Source: Cohnella nanjingensis
GTDB taxonomy: Bacteria > Bacillota > Bacilli > Paenibacillales > Paenibacillaceae
Assembly: GCF_014212125.1 (NCBI RefSeq)
Contig: NZ_JACJVP010000023.1
Span: forward strand, 47,775 to 111,774
Reading direction: 5' to 3'
DNA: 64,000 bases
Both the position numbers and the translations under genes were made by a program. The notes under the pieces are model-generated. The model saw only the letters and a list, made by a program, of their open reading frames with translations. It searched no databases and was not told the origin of the DNA. Below, piece after piece: positions 34,170 to 43,151 of the stretch. Within the stretch, counting starts at the first letter, position 1. Each line of letters opens with the position of its first letter.

Positions 34170-36466
34170 CTGATCTCATAGATGGCGGCCGACGGATCGC
34201 CGTTCGTCGCCGTAACCGTCACCCGCAGCCGGCCGGCCTGCACCGGCTCCTCCAGCGCGATGATCCGCCTGCGCTGGTAGTTGCCGATCAGCTTGCCGAC
34301 TTCGATCCAACTGCCGTCGACGCAGACCTCCACCGCGACGTCCTTCGGGCATTGCGGATCGCGATACAGGGCCGGATAGCTCCGATAGTCGCGCAGCAGG
34401 TTTCCGGCGAACGTCAGCTCGACAAGCCCGATCGCGACCGGCTCCGCCCATGACAGCTCCAGCCATTGCGGGAGCGGCAAGGATGGATCGGAGCGCCACA
34501 GGTTCGTCGACCGGCAAGGCCGGGTTACGCCGCTGAGGACGTTTCCCGCGCCGTAGCAGGCTTGGGCGGGATCGATGCGGAAGCCCATCGTCGCCCCTTG
34601 GCCGAAACGGCGCATCTGCCCGTTGCCGAGTTCGGAGGCGCTCACGTGACCCGGCTCCACGGCGCCTGCGGCAATCCAGCGGACATTCGGATTCGCCAGC
34701 AAATCCAGCCGGACGTAGCTTCCCTTCCACGCCGCCGTATCCAGGCCGACGGGCCATGCCACCCAGCCCGGGCCTCCCGGCGGCACCTCGAGAACGGCCG
34801 CCGCGAGCGGTTCGCCCGGCTCAACCCGATAGTCCCATACATGCCGGACCGCGTAGAGGCGCGCTTCCACGCGCTGCGCCTCTTCCGAATCGTTGCCGAG
34901 AAAGACGTCCAACCGCTCGATGCGGTCCGCGCCGACGGCGATCCACTGGCCGCGCCGCTTCGCCAGCGGCTCGGCCGCCGCTGCGGCATCCGACGCTCCC
35001 GGTCCGCACTCGGATAGGAGCGCTTCGCTGCTCGCGCGAACGTCCGCCGACCTCGCCATATCGCAAGCGTCCTCGTTTACGACGTTCGGCAGGAAGCAGC
35101 CGCTGCGCAATAGCGCCTGCTGCACTTCCCGAACCAGCCGCGCGGGCGCCTCGCGGACGGGGATGCCGGATCGTACGGCCAGCGCGGCCGCCGTGCCGGC
35201 CGCCTGGCCCATCAGCGCCGTCGTGCCCATGACGCGCACGGTGCCGAGCGCCGCATGCGTCACGCTAACGTTGCGGCCGGCCATCATCAGGTTGCGTTTC
35301 TCTTTGGCGATCAGAATGCGAAGCGGAATGCCATACGGCCCGACATAGCTTCTGGCCATGTACGCGCCGCCGTCATGCCCTTCCTTGGCGGATCTCTCGC
35401 TATACGGCGCAAGCAGTCCGCCCGGCTCGTGCAGATCGATAAACCAGCCGCCGTACGCGATCTCGTCGGGAAACATCGTCTTCCGCAGCGGATCGTGCTC
35501 GGTCATGAAGTATTCTCCGACGATCCGCCGGCTTTCCCGCTTGCCCGGTACCTGGCCGATCCAGTCGAGCGCGTACGTCTCCGCCTCTTGCTTGAGTCGA
35601 GGATCGCGGTTCTTGATCCAGTCCCATACGCCGAGCACGTGCCGCGTCAATTCATGACGCAGCGCTTCGTTGTCGTAAATGGTATGCCACGGCACGGACA
35701 GCTCGATCCACCAGTACCCGCTGCGCGGATCGCCCGGCCATCTGCCCTGCTTGTAGAAGAAATCCGGATCGTCGTATCGGACGGCCCAATCCGGCGCCGT
35801 GAAAGGAACCGGATAACCGACGTCCTTCGCTTTGAAATGAATCGAGCTGCCCATCACCGCATTGCTGGCCAGCTCCGGAGCATGCGGCTCCCCGAACGCG
35901 TCCCGGCTCTCCGTTCCCATTCGCCATTCGCAGCCTGCCATGGCGGCGACGACCCCGTCCCCGGTGCAGTCGATGAACGTCTCGGCCCGTAAGATCAGCA
36001 CCGTCTCGGCATGGCCGACCCGCGCGATCACGGCTTCTACGGTCCGCTCGTCGCGCATCCGGACGTCCGTCACCGTCGCGTTCATCCGGAACGAGAGCCC
36101 CGGCGTCTTCACCGCCATGTCGTACAGCACCAGATCCCAGACGCTGTTGATATAGCCGTTGTCGAAGGTCGGGTTCTCATGGTTGCGCGCCCGCTCCTCG
36201 ATCAAAAGCTCCGACACGATGCCCGTCTCGCGGGCGTAAGCGTGAAAGCTCGCCGCCCCCTGCGGAGGAACCCGGATCTCCGACGAGCTGTTCCCGCCGA
36301 ATACCGGGCGGTCCTGTACGAGACAAACCCGCGCGCCGTGGCGGGCCGCGGCGACGGCGGCGCAAAAGCCCGCCAATCCGCCGCCGCAAACGACCACTTC
36401 GTAATGCTCCTCGACCGTACGCGGACGACCTCCGGTTTTCCCTTGCGCGATTTCGGGCACACTCAT
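34157..36466 (-). CDS. FAD-dependent oxidoreductase with C-terminal beta-sandwich
   Basis: 769 residues. The FAD_oxidored family core begins with VVVCGGGLAGF (28-33 GGGLAG) and RPVFGGNSSSEIR, and continues with DCTGDGVVAAMAG and the C-terminal flavin contact MMAGRNVSVTHAALGTVRVMGTT... region near 440-470. The last ~230 residues form a beta-rich, discoidin-like domain (VEVCVDGSWIEVGK, RLRVTVTATNGD). No signal peptide, so cytosolic. The ATG at 36466 overlaps the lipoprotein stop by four bases. Relatives occur in polysaccharide-utilisation loci with unknown substrates; oxidation of a sugar or glycoside is likely. Confidence 0.82.
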   Translation of the reverse strand: MSVPEIAQGKTGGRPRTVEEHYEVVVCGGGLAGFCAAVAAARHGARVCLVQDRPVFGGNSSSEIRVPPQGAASFHAYARETGIVSELLIEERARNHENPTFDNGYINSVWDLVLYDMAVKTPGLSFRMNATVTDVRMRDERTVEAVIARVGHAETVLILRAETFIDCTGDGVVAAMAGCEWRMGTESRDAFGEPHAPELASNAVMGSSIHFKAKDVGYPVPFTAPDWAVRYDDPDFFYKQGRWPGDPRSGYWWIELSVPWHTIYDNEALRHELTRHVLGVWDWIKNRDPRLKQEAETYALDWIGQVPGKRESRRIVGEYFMTEHDPLRKTMFPDEIAYGGWFIDLHEPGGLLAPYSERSAKEGHDGGAYMARSYVGPYGIPLRILIAKEKRNLMMAGRNVSVTHAALGTVRVMGTTALMGQAAGTAAALAVRSGIPVREAPARLVREVQQALLRSGCFLPNVVNEDACDMARSADVRASSEALLSECGPGASDAAAAAEPLAKRRGQWIAVGADRIERLDVFLGNDSEEAQRVEARLYAVRHVWDYRVEPGEPLAAAVLEVPPGGPGWVAWPVGLDTAAWKGSYVRLDLLANPNVRWIAAGAVEPGHVSASELGNGQMRRFGQGATMGFRIDPAQACYGAGNVLSGVTRPCRSTNLWRSDPSLPLPQWLELSWAEPVAIGLVELTFAGNLLRDYRSYPALYRDPQCPKDVAVEVCVDGSWIEVGKLIGNYQRRRIIALEEPVQAGRLRVTVTATNGDPSAAIYEIRCYR

Positions 36467-37986
36467 TTCACGTATCCCAGTTCCTTGAGCGCGCTCTCCG
36501 CTTCCGCCGTGCGCGCCGTGATGTTGAACTTGGTATTCAGCGTCTTGACGTAATCGTCCCATTGCGTCAGCGGACGCTTCCCGTACATGAATTTGACCAG
36601 CTCTTCATATTCGTAGCGGTCGTCGGCGATCGCCCCCTCCGGCAGCGGCACGAAAGAGCTGTACACCGGAATCCGGGGCTGATTCATCGCGAATTCGATA
36701 TAAGACCCTTGGTTCGCGAATTTGACTTTCAAATAATCCTGCTCGGATCGGCCCGTCAGCTGCTCCTGGTACGCGTAACCCAAATCGCCCATGGCCGGCA
36801 GCGCGACGATTGTGCCGTTTTCCATTTTGTAGTGCGTGCCTTCGATGCCGTAATTCACGGTCAATTGGCCTTTACCCGGATCGGTAATGTAATCGAGGTA
36901 TTCCAGCACTTTGTTCAGCTTGTCGGGCTCTTTTTCCAGCGACTTCGAAATGGCGATCATCCCTTGCACGTTGCCGGCGTCCCAGATCCCCTGGAATTTC
37001 CCTCCCGGTCCCGTCAATGCATCCATTTGCACCCAGTCGGCGTTCGGGTTGATGTCCTTCCACACCTTCATTTTCGCGTCCACGCTGATCGACGGCCAGT
37101 TGGTCCAGATGATGCCGGCTTGCCCCTTGAACGCTTTGTCGTGCGGATTCTGGTTCGTCAAAACTTCCGGGTCTACGGCTCCTGTCCGGATCAGATCCGC
37201 GATATAGCCGATCGCCGTCTTCATGGCCGGTTCCGTCGTCGAGTAGACGGCTTGGTCGTCCTTGATCTGCCAGTTGCCCGGATTCGCCACGCCGAACGCC
37301 GTAAAAACGCCGCTGAAAGCCGGGAGATCGGCCCCCGTCAAGCCGAACGTATCCTTTTTGCCGTTGCCGTCCGGGTCTCGTTCCGTGAAGGCGACCAGCA
37401 CGTTCTTGAACTCTTCGATCGTCTTCGGCATCTGCAGGTTGAGTTTACGGAGCCAATCGGAACGAATCCAGTACGTATGCATCGGGATGGTCGGCCGCTT
37501 ATCCAGCGCGTAGATTTTCCCTTTGTATTTGCCTTTGTTCAGATCCGTTTCCGTATACGCTTGCTTGACGTTGGGCATCTTGTCGAGATATTGTCCAAGG
37601 TCAAGCAGCAGATCTTGATCCGCGAACTGCTTGATCGTCGACTTATTGACCGAGAAAACGTCGGGCGGCGTTCCGCCGGTAATTTTCGCGGTCAGCACCT
37701 GATCGTACTCCGTCACGCCGATATTGAAGTCCATCGCCATGTTCAGATCCTTGTTCAACTGCTGGATGATCGGGTCTTTGTCCTGCGGCGGGTTGCCCCC
37801 GCCCCCCTGGATGAACACGGTGAACTTCACCGGTTCCTGCCGAACCGGCGCCGAGGCTTCCGGCTGGCCGGGCGAAGACGATGCCGGCGGCTTCGCCGAA
37901 GGATTGCCCGAACCTCCCGAACATCCTGCCAGCGTCAAGCATACGCCCGCAAACAGAACCATCCCGGCGCTCCACTTTCGATGCAT
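36463..37986 (-). CDS. LplA-type sugar-binding lipoprotein, third module
   Basis: 507 residues. Signal peptide with lipobox LAGC, cysteine 22, then a Pro/Ser/Gly/Ala-rich tether to ~50. The mature part has TVFIQGGGGNPPQDKDPIIQQL, GGTPPDVFSVNKS, MHTYWIRSDWLRKLNLQMPKTIEE and NYGIEGTHYKMENG, all typical of LplA-like receptors. The start at 37986 has GGGGAG seven bases upstream; an in-frame ATG 12 codons earlier is not needed. It follows both permease genes with a 32-nt gap and overlaps the FAD oxidoreductase gene, tying transport to catabolism in one transcript. Confidence 0.92.
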   Translation of the reverse strand: MHRKWSAGMVLFAGVCLTLAGCSGGSGNPSAKPPASSSPGQPEASAPVRQEPVKFTVFIQGGGGNPPQDKDPIIQQLNKDLNMAMDFNIGVTEYDQVLTAKITGGTPPDVFSVNKSTIKQFADQDLLLDLGQYLDKMPNVKQAYTETDLNKGKYKGKIYALDKRPTIPMHTYWIRSDWLRKLNLQMPKTIEEFKNVLVAFTERDPDGNGKKDTFGLTGADLPAFSGVFTAFGVANPGNWQIKDDQAVYSTTEPAMKTAIGYIADLIRTGAVDPEVLTNQNPHDKAFKGQAGIIWTNWPSISVDAKMKVWKDINPNADWVQMDALTGPGGKFQGIWDAGNVQGMIAISKSLEKEPDKLNKVLEYLDYITDPGKGQLTVNYGIEGTHYKMENGTIVALPAMGDLGYAYQEQLTGRSEQDYLKVKFANQGSYIEFAMNQPRIPVYSSFVPLPEGAIADDRYEYEELVKFMYGKRPLTQWDDYVKTLNTKFNITARTAEAESALKELGYVK

Positions 37987-38018
37987 GGCCAAACTCCCCT
38001 TTCGCTTCGTTTTATCCC

Positions 38019-38876
38019 TCAACCTTTCACCGAGCCCAACAGCACGCCTTTCGTAAAATGCTTTTGAATGAAAGGGTAGATCACGACAATCGGCAGCGCG
38101 GTCAAGACGACGGCGGCCATTTGCAAAGAAATCGTAGGCATCGTTTCCTCGATGTTCATCTCCGGACTTTGCCCGGCCCTCAATATGCCCTGCAGCATCA
38201 CCTGCAGCGGATGCAGCTTGCGGTCGCTGACGTAAATGATCGCAGCGAAATACTCGTTCCAGTGGCCGACCGCATAGAAGAGTCCGATCGTCGCCATGAT
38301 CGGCATCGAGAGCGGCAGCACGATCCGCAGCAAGATGCCCGTCTCTCCCGCTCCGTCGATACGGGCGGCCTCGTCCAGGCTTTCCGGCAAATTTTCGAAG
38401 AACGCCTTCATGACGAGCAGATTGAACGAGCCGACCGCGCCCGGAACGATCATCGCCCAGACCGTATCAAGAAGGCCCGTTTCTTTGACGATCAGATAAG
38501 TCGGGATCATGCCGCCGCCGAACAGCGTCGTGAACACGATCAGCAAGAGGAACGCGTTGCGGCCCGGCAAGTATTTCTTGGTCAAGGGGTAAGCCATCAG
38601 CGAAGTAAGCACGAGATTGACGAACGTCCCGACGACGGTGATGAACACCGTGACCCCGTAAGCGTGCGGAATAAGGCCGTCTCGGAGAAACGCTTTGTAC
38701 GCCGCGAGCGTAACGTGCCGCGGGAAGACGAGAAACCCTCCCTGCTTCAGCACTTCGCTGTAAGGCGTCAAGGAGACGCTGATGACGTACAGAAGGGGAA
38801 AGATAACGCTGACGACGAGCCCCGCAAGGAGGATATAAACGACGGACAGAAAGAGCCGATCCTTCCAGACCGTCAC
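38019..38876 (-). CDS. ABC sugar permease, LplC/YtcP type, third module
   Basis: 285 residues, six membrane spans, EAA loop DEAARIDGAGETGILLRIVLP, and the C-terminal YPFIQKHFTKGVLLGSVKG. The GTG at 38876 overlaps the TGA of the partner permease (GTGA) and has GGGAGGGG about nine bases upstream, inside that gene's end. A longer upstream frame runs antiparallel in composition to the partner permease and is rejected. Coupled translation gives equal amounts of both permease subunits. Confidence 0.92.
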   Translation of the reverse strand: MTVWKDRLFLSVVYILLAGLVVSVIFPLLYVISVSLTPYSEVLKQGGFLVFPRHVTLAAYKAFLRDGLIPHAYGVTVFITVVGTFVNLVLTSLMAYPLTKKYLPGRNAFLLLIVFTTLFGGGMIPTYLIVKETGLLDTVWAMIVPGAVGSFNLLVMKAFFENLPESLDEAARIDGAGETGILLRIVLPLSMPIMATIGLFYAVGHWNEYFAAIIYVSDRKLHPLQVMLQGILRAGQSPEMNIEETMPTISLQMAAVVLTALPIVVIYPFIQKHFTKGVLLGSVKG

Positions 38877-39820
38877 CAAATGGACCCCTCCCATCGCTTG
38901 GCCAGCCGGTTCGCGCCGACGATCAGGACGACCCCGATCAGCGTCTTGAACAGGCCGACGGCCGTCGCCAGACTGAAATTCATATCCACGAGCCCGACCC
39001 GGAACACCCAGGTGTCGATAATGTCGGCCACCGGATAGACGTGTACGTTGTACATAATGTAGATTTGTTCGAAACCGGCGTCGAGCACGTGGCCGAGCCG
39101 GAGCACGAGCAGCAGTAGAATGACGCTGCGGATGCCCGGAAGCGTGATGTGCCAAATCATGCGGCGCCGTCCCGCTCCGTCGCAACGGGCGGCCTCGTAC
39201 AGCGACGGGTCGATGCTAGAGAAGGCGGCGAGGTAAATGATCGCGCTCCAGCCGATATTCTGCCAGATCCCCGTCGAGACGAGAATCGTCCGGAACCAAT
39301 CCGTGGAGGTCAGAAAAGGCACGCTTTCGCCTGTAAGCGCTTTAATCCATTGGTTGACGAGGCCGTCCGTTTGCGACAACAGCGCGACGACGAGGCCGTA
39401 AATGATGACCATGGACAGAAAATGCGGCAAATAGCTGACGGTTTGCACGAACCGTTTGAAAAATTTGTGCTTCACCTCGTTCAGCATGATGGCGAGGATA
39501 ATACCGGGCGGCATCCCCCAAACCAACTTGTACAGGCTGATGAGCAGCGTATTGCGCAGCGTTTGCCAGGCGTAGGGCGAATCCAGGTACATTTTGAAAT
39601 AGCGATACCACGGATCCGCCCACGGACTGCCGAATATGCCCTTGGTTACGTTGTAATCCTTGAACGCGATCACCGCGCCGTACATCGGTCCGTACACGTA
39701 TATGGCGTAATAGAGCAGTCCGGGGATCATCATCAGATACAGCGCGCGGTATCTCCACGCATTTCTCCTCCATCGGGTTCCGAGGTTTGGCGCCTTCGCT
39801 TCGGCGATCGTTTTCTCCAT
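38873..39820 (-). CDS. ABC sugar permease, LplB type, third module
   Basis: 315 residues, first gene of the seven-gene operon. Six spans start near residue 28 (LYLMMIPGLLYYAIYVYGPMYG), and the EAA loop reads YEAARCDGAGRRRMIWHITLP. TVSYLPHFLSMVIIYGL is typical of LplB. AAAGGAG precedes the ATG. The 250 nt upstream hold a TATAAAAT element (around 39860) and a two-hairpin repeat. The YesMN pair at 40-42.6 kb lies upstream on the same strand and most likely controls this operon. Confidence 0.92.
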   Translation of the reverse strand: MEKTIAEAKAPNLGTRWRRNAWRYRALYLMMIPGLLYYAIYVYGPMYGAVIAFKDYNVTKGIFGSPWADPWYRYFKMYLDSPYAWQTLRNTLLISLYKLVWGMPPGIILAIMLNEVKHKFFKRFVQTVSYLPHFLSMVIIYGLVVALLSQTDGLVNQWIKALTGESVPFLTSTDWFRTILVSTGIWQNIGWSAIIYLAAFSSIDPSLYEAARCDGAGRRRMIWHITLPGIRSVILLLLVLRLGHVLDAGFEQIYIMYNVHVYPVADIIDTWVFRVGLVDMNFSLATAVGLFKTLIGVVLIVGANRLAKRWEGSIW

Positions 39821-39947
39821 ACGTTCTCCTTTCTGCCGCGGTGCCTCGCGATAGTCCCATTTTATAGGAGTCAGACCCTCGGAAAATATACATCGATCTC
39901 GTGAAATCGTCAGATTGCCGATGAAGTTTGAAGTCGACGCGCATACG

Positions 39948-40046
39948 CAAGTAAAAACGGCTTCGCCGTCCTCGGAAGAGGGCGATACGTTTTTATCGAG
40001 ACCATTTAGACATGGGTAAGCGTGAAACTTTTACATTCTAAATGGT
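39948..40046. repeat. two-hairpin dispersed repeat, copy A
   Basis: About 99 bp with a second copy at 63489-63582, ~80 percent identical by eye. It contains two inverted pairs: TAAAAACG with CGTTTTTA, enclosing a GGCTTCGCC hairpin, and ACCATTTAGA with TCTAAATGGT. Both copies have the same orientation and lie just past the stop of a minus-strand gene (the kinase at 40070 here). On the minus strand the far hairpin ends GCCGTTTTTACTTG, so it could act as a terminator or a structured 3' RNA. Confidence 0.75.
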
Positions 40047-40069
40047 AAAAAAGCCGCAGGCTGCGTCGC

Positions 40070-41881
40070 CTACGGCAAAGGCAATTCGATCGTCGCTTTG
40101 GTCCACCGCCCCGGCTCGGATTGGATCCGAAGCCCATACTCCGGCCCGTAGTGGAGCCGGATGCGCTCCCTCACGTTGGCCAGGCCGATGCCTCCCGACC
40201 GTTGCGCTTGCCCGCCTTCATCATGAAGCAGGCCTGTAAGTACCGCTTCAATCTGCGCTTGGGTCATGCCCTCCCCGTCGTCCCAAACCGTCAGCAGCAG
40301 CCTGCCGTCTTCCGCAAGGGCGCCGACGCGGGCGACGCCCGTTCCTTTCGACGCGAATCCGTGAAAGATCGCATTCTCGACGAGCGTCTGCAGCATCAGC
40401 TTCGGAACGGGCACCGGCAGCAGCGACGGGTCCACCTCCTCGACCAGACGGAAAGCGTCTCCGTATCTCACGTTCTGTATCTGCATATATTGGCGCAGCG
40501 CCTGCAGTTCTTCCTCCAGCGGCGCGAATTGGCTTCTTCCGAGACTGTAGCTTAGCAGCTTGACGAGGGAGCGGATCGTCTCGTCCACCTCGACAACGCG
40601 GTGCTGCAAAGCTAGGCTGCTGATGCAGGCAAGCGTATTATACAGAAAATGCGGCCGGATTTGGCTGAGCAACAGCTTCAGCTCGGTCTCCTTCTTCCGT
40701 TCCTCGGTCATCTTCACGGCCAGCAGCAGCTCCTGGATGTGTTCCAGCATGGTAGAAAAGCTGCGGGAAAGCCGGCCGATCTCGTCGCGGCGCTCGCTTT
40801 GGCGGAATGGCAAGGCTACCCGCTCCCCGCGCAGCCGGTCCATCTGGAGCGCAAGGCGGTTGATCGGCTTCGTGAAATGCCGGCTGATCGCCAACGTCAA
40901 AGCGAGAAGCAGGGAAAACCAGAGCGAGCCGAGGATCATAAAGCGTACATACAGTCTTCCGTCCATCGCGCGGAACGTCCGTTCATCGGTCAAAGCCACG
41001 AGGTACCAGCCCAACTGATTCCGCTCGCTTTTGACGGCCATGAGCGGTCCGCCTTTGCCTTGAATATGATTGATGCCGTTCGGAAGACCGGTCAGCTCCT
41101 TGACGAAATCGTCTTCCATTTCGGGCGGCAGCGTACCGGTCTTGTACGGGACGATTTGGCTTTTGGGATCGTCCGAGACGATATTCCCTTTTCCCGTAAA
41201 CAGCGTAAACCCCTGACCGGAGTCGTACAGCAGCTCATTCAGCCGCGAGGTCAGCTGCGCCGTGTTCACTTCCGCCAGCAAAGCGCCCGTTCCGTCCTTC
41301 AAGGCGACCGCGAAGGCGATCGTCCGTCTCGTCTGCAGCGGGGAGTAGTACGGTTCGCTCCAATTGATCAGCCCCGGATGTTCGTCGACGATCCGAAAAA
41401 CCCGGGTCAGCTCCGAATGGCCGACGACGTCGTACATCAGCTGGTTGCTGGACAGCACCGTCCCGTCATGGCGCAGGACGAACAAATCGGCAACGATTCC
41501 GCTGTTCCGCCCGATTTGAACCTGCAGCAGCTTGCGCAGTCCCTCGTCGTCTTCCATGAGAGGACCGTCAATGCTGGCCGAGACGTTGATCAGGAGATTG
41601 CGGATATTTTGCACGTAGAGATCGAGGTATTGGCCGGTCCGTTCGATGAACAGCGTCATATCGTCCGACTTTTGCCGGATCAGCGCTTCCCGGGAGCTGC
41701 TCAGCGCGCTGTACAGCAGCCCCGACAGGACAAGCAGGCTGGCGGTCGCGAGCGCCAAAAACAGCTTGAAAAACATGCTGGAAAGAAACGGCCTCGCAAG
41801 ACTTCCCGCCGAAGGGCGGATGAACCGGACACGATTTCCCGTTTTGGACGGCTGAGCGAAAAAGCCGCCTGGTTTACCCAT
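40070..41881 (-). CDS. YesM-type sensor histidine kinase, third module
   Basis: 603 residues. The ATG at 41881 has AGAGG five bases upstream and overlaps the response regulator stop by 8 nt. A basic ~35-residue N-terminus precedes the first membrane span (36-58), an extracellular dCache-like sensor and a second span near 295-315. HAMP, then SQIRPHFLYN with the phosphorylated histidine, then HATPase motifs LVENAIFHG, DDGEGMT and GIGLANVRERIRLHYG. It probably senses the ligand of the transporter encoded below at 36.5-39.8 kb. Confidence 0.93.
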   Translation of the reverse strand: MGKPGGFFAQPSKTGNRVRFIRPSAGSLARPFLSSMFFKLFLALATASLLVLSGLLYSALSSSREALIRQKSDDMTLFIERTGQYLDLYVQNIRNLLINVSASIDGPLMEDDEGLRKLLQVQIGRNSGIVADLFVLRHDGTVLSSNQLMYDVVGHSELTRVFRIVDEHPGLINWSEPYYSPLQTRRTIAFAVALKDGTGALLAEVNTAQLTSRLNELLYDSGQGFTLFTGKGNIVSDDPKSQIVPYKTGTLPPEMEDDFVKELTGLPNGINHIQGKGGPLMAVKSERNQLGWYLVALTDERTFRAMDGRLYVRFMILGSLWFSLLLALTLAISRHFTKPINRLALQMDRLRGERVALPFRQSERRDEIGRLSRSFSTMLEHIQELLLAVKMTEERKKETELKLLLSQIRPHFLYNTLACISSLALQHRVVEVDETIRSLVKLLSYSLGRSQFAPLEEELQALRQYMQIQNVRYGDAFRLVEEVDPSLLPVPVPKLMLQTLVENAIFHGFASKGTGVARVGALAEDGRLLLTVWDDGEGMTQAQIEAVLTGLLHDEGGQAQRSGGIGLANVRERIRLHYGPEYGLRIQSEPGRWTKATIELPLP

Positions 41882-42638
41882 GACGGCCTCTATATTCTCG
41901 CGGACTTTCACCATATTCTTGATAAAACACGTCCGTAAAATACCGATAATTCGAAAAACCCGCTTCGGCCGCCACCTCGTACACCTTCAGATGGCTGTTG
42001 CAAAGCAGGTAGGCGGCCCGCTCGAGACGCTTCCTCCTCACATATTCATGAAAGCTGACGCCCGTCTCCCGGCGGAACAGCAGCCCGAAATAGTTCGGGC
42101 TCAATCCGACTTGCGCGGCTGCGCTCTGCAGATCCACCGATTCCGCGATATGCTTCTCCATGAAGGCGAGCGCTTGACGGATTTCGTAACGCACGCCGGT
42201 TGCCGGCGCTGCAGAAGCATCCGCTTCGAACGGCTGCGTAAGCGGATACGATTCCGGTCGAGGAAGTCGCTCCTTCGCCTTGCGGAGCGCATCCAGCAGG
42301 TCTTGATCGCGGTAAGTCGCTTTCAGCAAATAGCCGCATGCCCCCAGCGCCAGCGCCTGGTGGACATAGTCGAATTCGCGGTGGCAGGTAAGCAGGATCA
42401 CTTGGAGCTCCGGCTGTCTTTCCTTCAGGCGGCCCGTCAGCTCAAGGCCGTTCATCATCGGCATGACGATATCCGTCACGACGATGCCCGGTTGAACCCG
42501 GCTGCACAGCTCCAGCGCTTCCTGACCGTGACGCGCTTCGCCCGCAAGCTCGAATCCGTGCCGGTCCCAGGCAAACAGACGCAGTCTTTCCCGAATCGGC
42601 ACCTCGTCGTCCGCGATCACAACCTTCGTCCGGTTCAC
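41874..42638 (-). CDS. YesN-type response regulator, short form
   Basis: 254 residues, about half the length of the other two YesN proteins here, because the middle region is missing. Receiver domain 1-120 with D10/D11 acidic pair and phosphoacceptor D56 in TDIVMP; a short linker; AraC double helix-turn-helix about 150-254 with LSPNYFGLLFRRETG and the ending ESPREYRGRHG. It overlaps its kinase gene. A -10-like TATAAT lies at 42686-42691. Likely activator of the seven-gene operon. Confidence 0.93.
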   Translation of the reverse strand: MNRTKVVIADDEVPIRERLRLFAWDRHGFELAGEARHGQEALELCSRVQPGIVVTDIVMPMMNGLELTGRLKERQPELQVILLTCHREFDYVHQALALGACGYLLKATYRDQDLLDALRKAKERLPRPESYPLTQPFEADASAAPATGVRYEIRQALAFMEKHIAESVDLQSAAAQVGLSPNYFGLLFRRETGVSFHEYVRRKRLERAAYLLCNSHLKVYEVAAEAGFSNYRYFTDVFYQEYGESPREYRGRHG

Positions 42639-42685
42639 GGCGCTCCCTCCGTTCGCTCAGGGCGATATGATGGCTCAGTATTTTC

Positions 42686-42691
42686 ATTATA
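42686..42691 (-). promoter_or_regulatory. candidate -10 element of the third YesMN operon
   Basis: On the minus strand TATATAATG provides a consensus TATAAT 48 nt before the response regulator ATG. A poor -35 match, TTCCGG, lies 16 nt upstream. The rest of the 42639-42983 interval shows no gene or other clear structure. Confidence 0.4.
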
Positions 42692-42983
42692 TATGGAGCG
42701 CCTTGCGCCGGAACAGGCTGAAGCTTCGCAAAAACGTCAGAAAATGAACGATCCTCGGCGCAGCCACGGATAAACAAGCCCAATGAAAGACCATCTATTT
42801 TTTTGAACGGCGCTTTTCGCTGCTTTTCGTTTGCTGAGAAAAGCTTAATAAACCTCATCTTTCGACCTAGCCATCCATCTCCGCTCGTATAAAAACCCCA
42901 ACATCGCGCGGTTTTTGTCATTTCCGCGCTTTTTGGCTTTCCTCATCCTCTCCCAGCTTCTGGAGTCTACCATTTTTTATGCC

Positions 42984-43012
42984 GTGAACCGGCGCATTCC
43001 ACCTGCTAGAAT
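42984..43012 (+). promoter_or_regulatory. extended -10 promoter for the riboswitch transcript
   Basis: TGCTAGAAT at 43004-43012 is an extended -10 element. A weak -35, GTGAAC at 42984-42989, stands 17 nt upstream. The predicted start lies near 43019, exactly where the riboswitch fold begins, which supports the call. Confidence 0.65.
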
Positions 43013-43019
43013 GTGAGAC

Positions 43020-43132
43020 ATCCGAGCCGAAGCCCGACAGGGCACGGGGGAACCAAGTTCGTGGGGTGAAGCCGCGCAAGCGGCGGGGGCGCCTCTTGAC
43101 CCTAACCCGGCAGCTAACCTCGCAGGCTAAAC
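43020..43132 (+). ncRNA. cyclic-di-AMP riboswitch (ydaO-yuaA type)
   Basis: The leader carries the conserved blocks of ydaO riboswitches in order: ACGGGGGAACCAA near 43045, TTCGTGGGGTGAA near 43058, a variable GCCGC/GCGGC hairpin, CTTGACCCTAACCCGGCAGC near 43100 and TAACCTCGCAGGC at the end. Such elements bind c-di-AMP and lower expression of cell-wall, potassium and osmolyte genes when the ligand is abundant. It ends about 20 nt before the CAP-protein start, whose ribosome site GGGAGG at 43136 follows directly. An expression platform terminator is not obvious, so control may be at translation. Confidence 0.85.
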
Positions 43133-43151
43133 AAAGGGAGGAATTCGCTTC

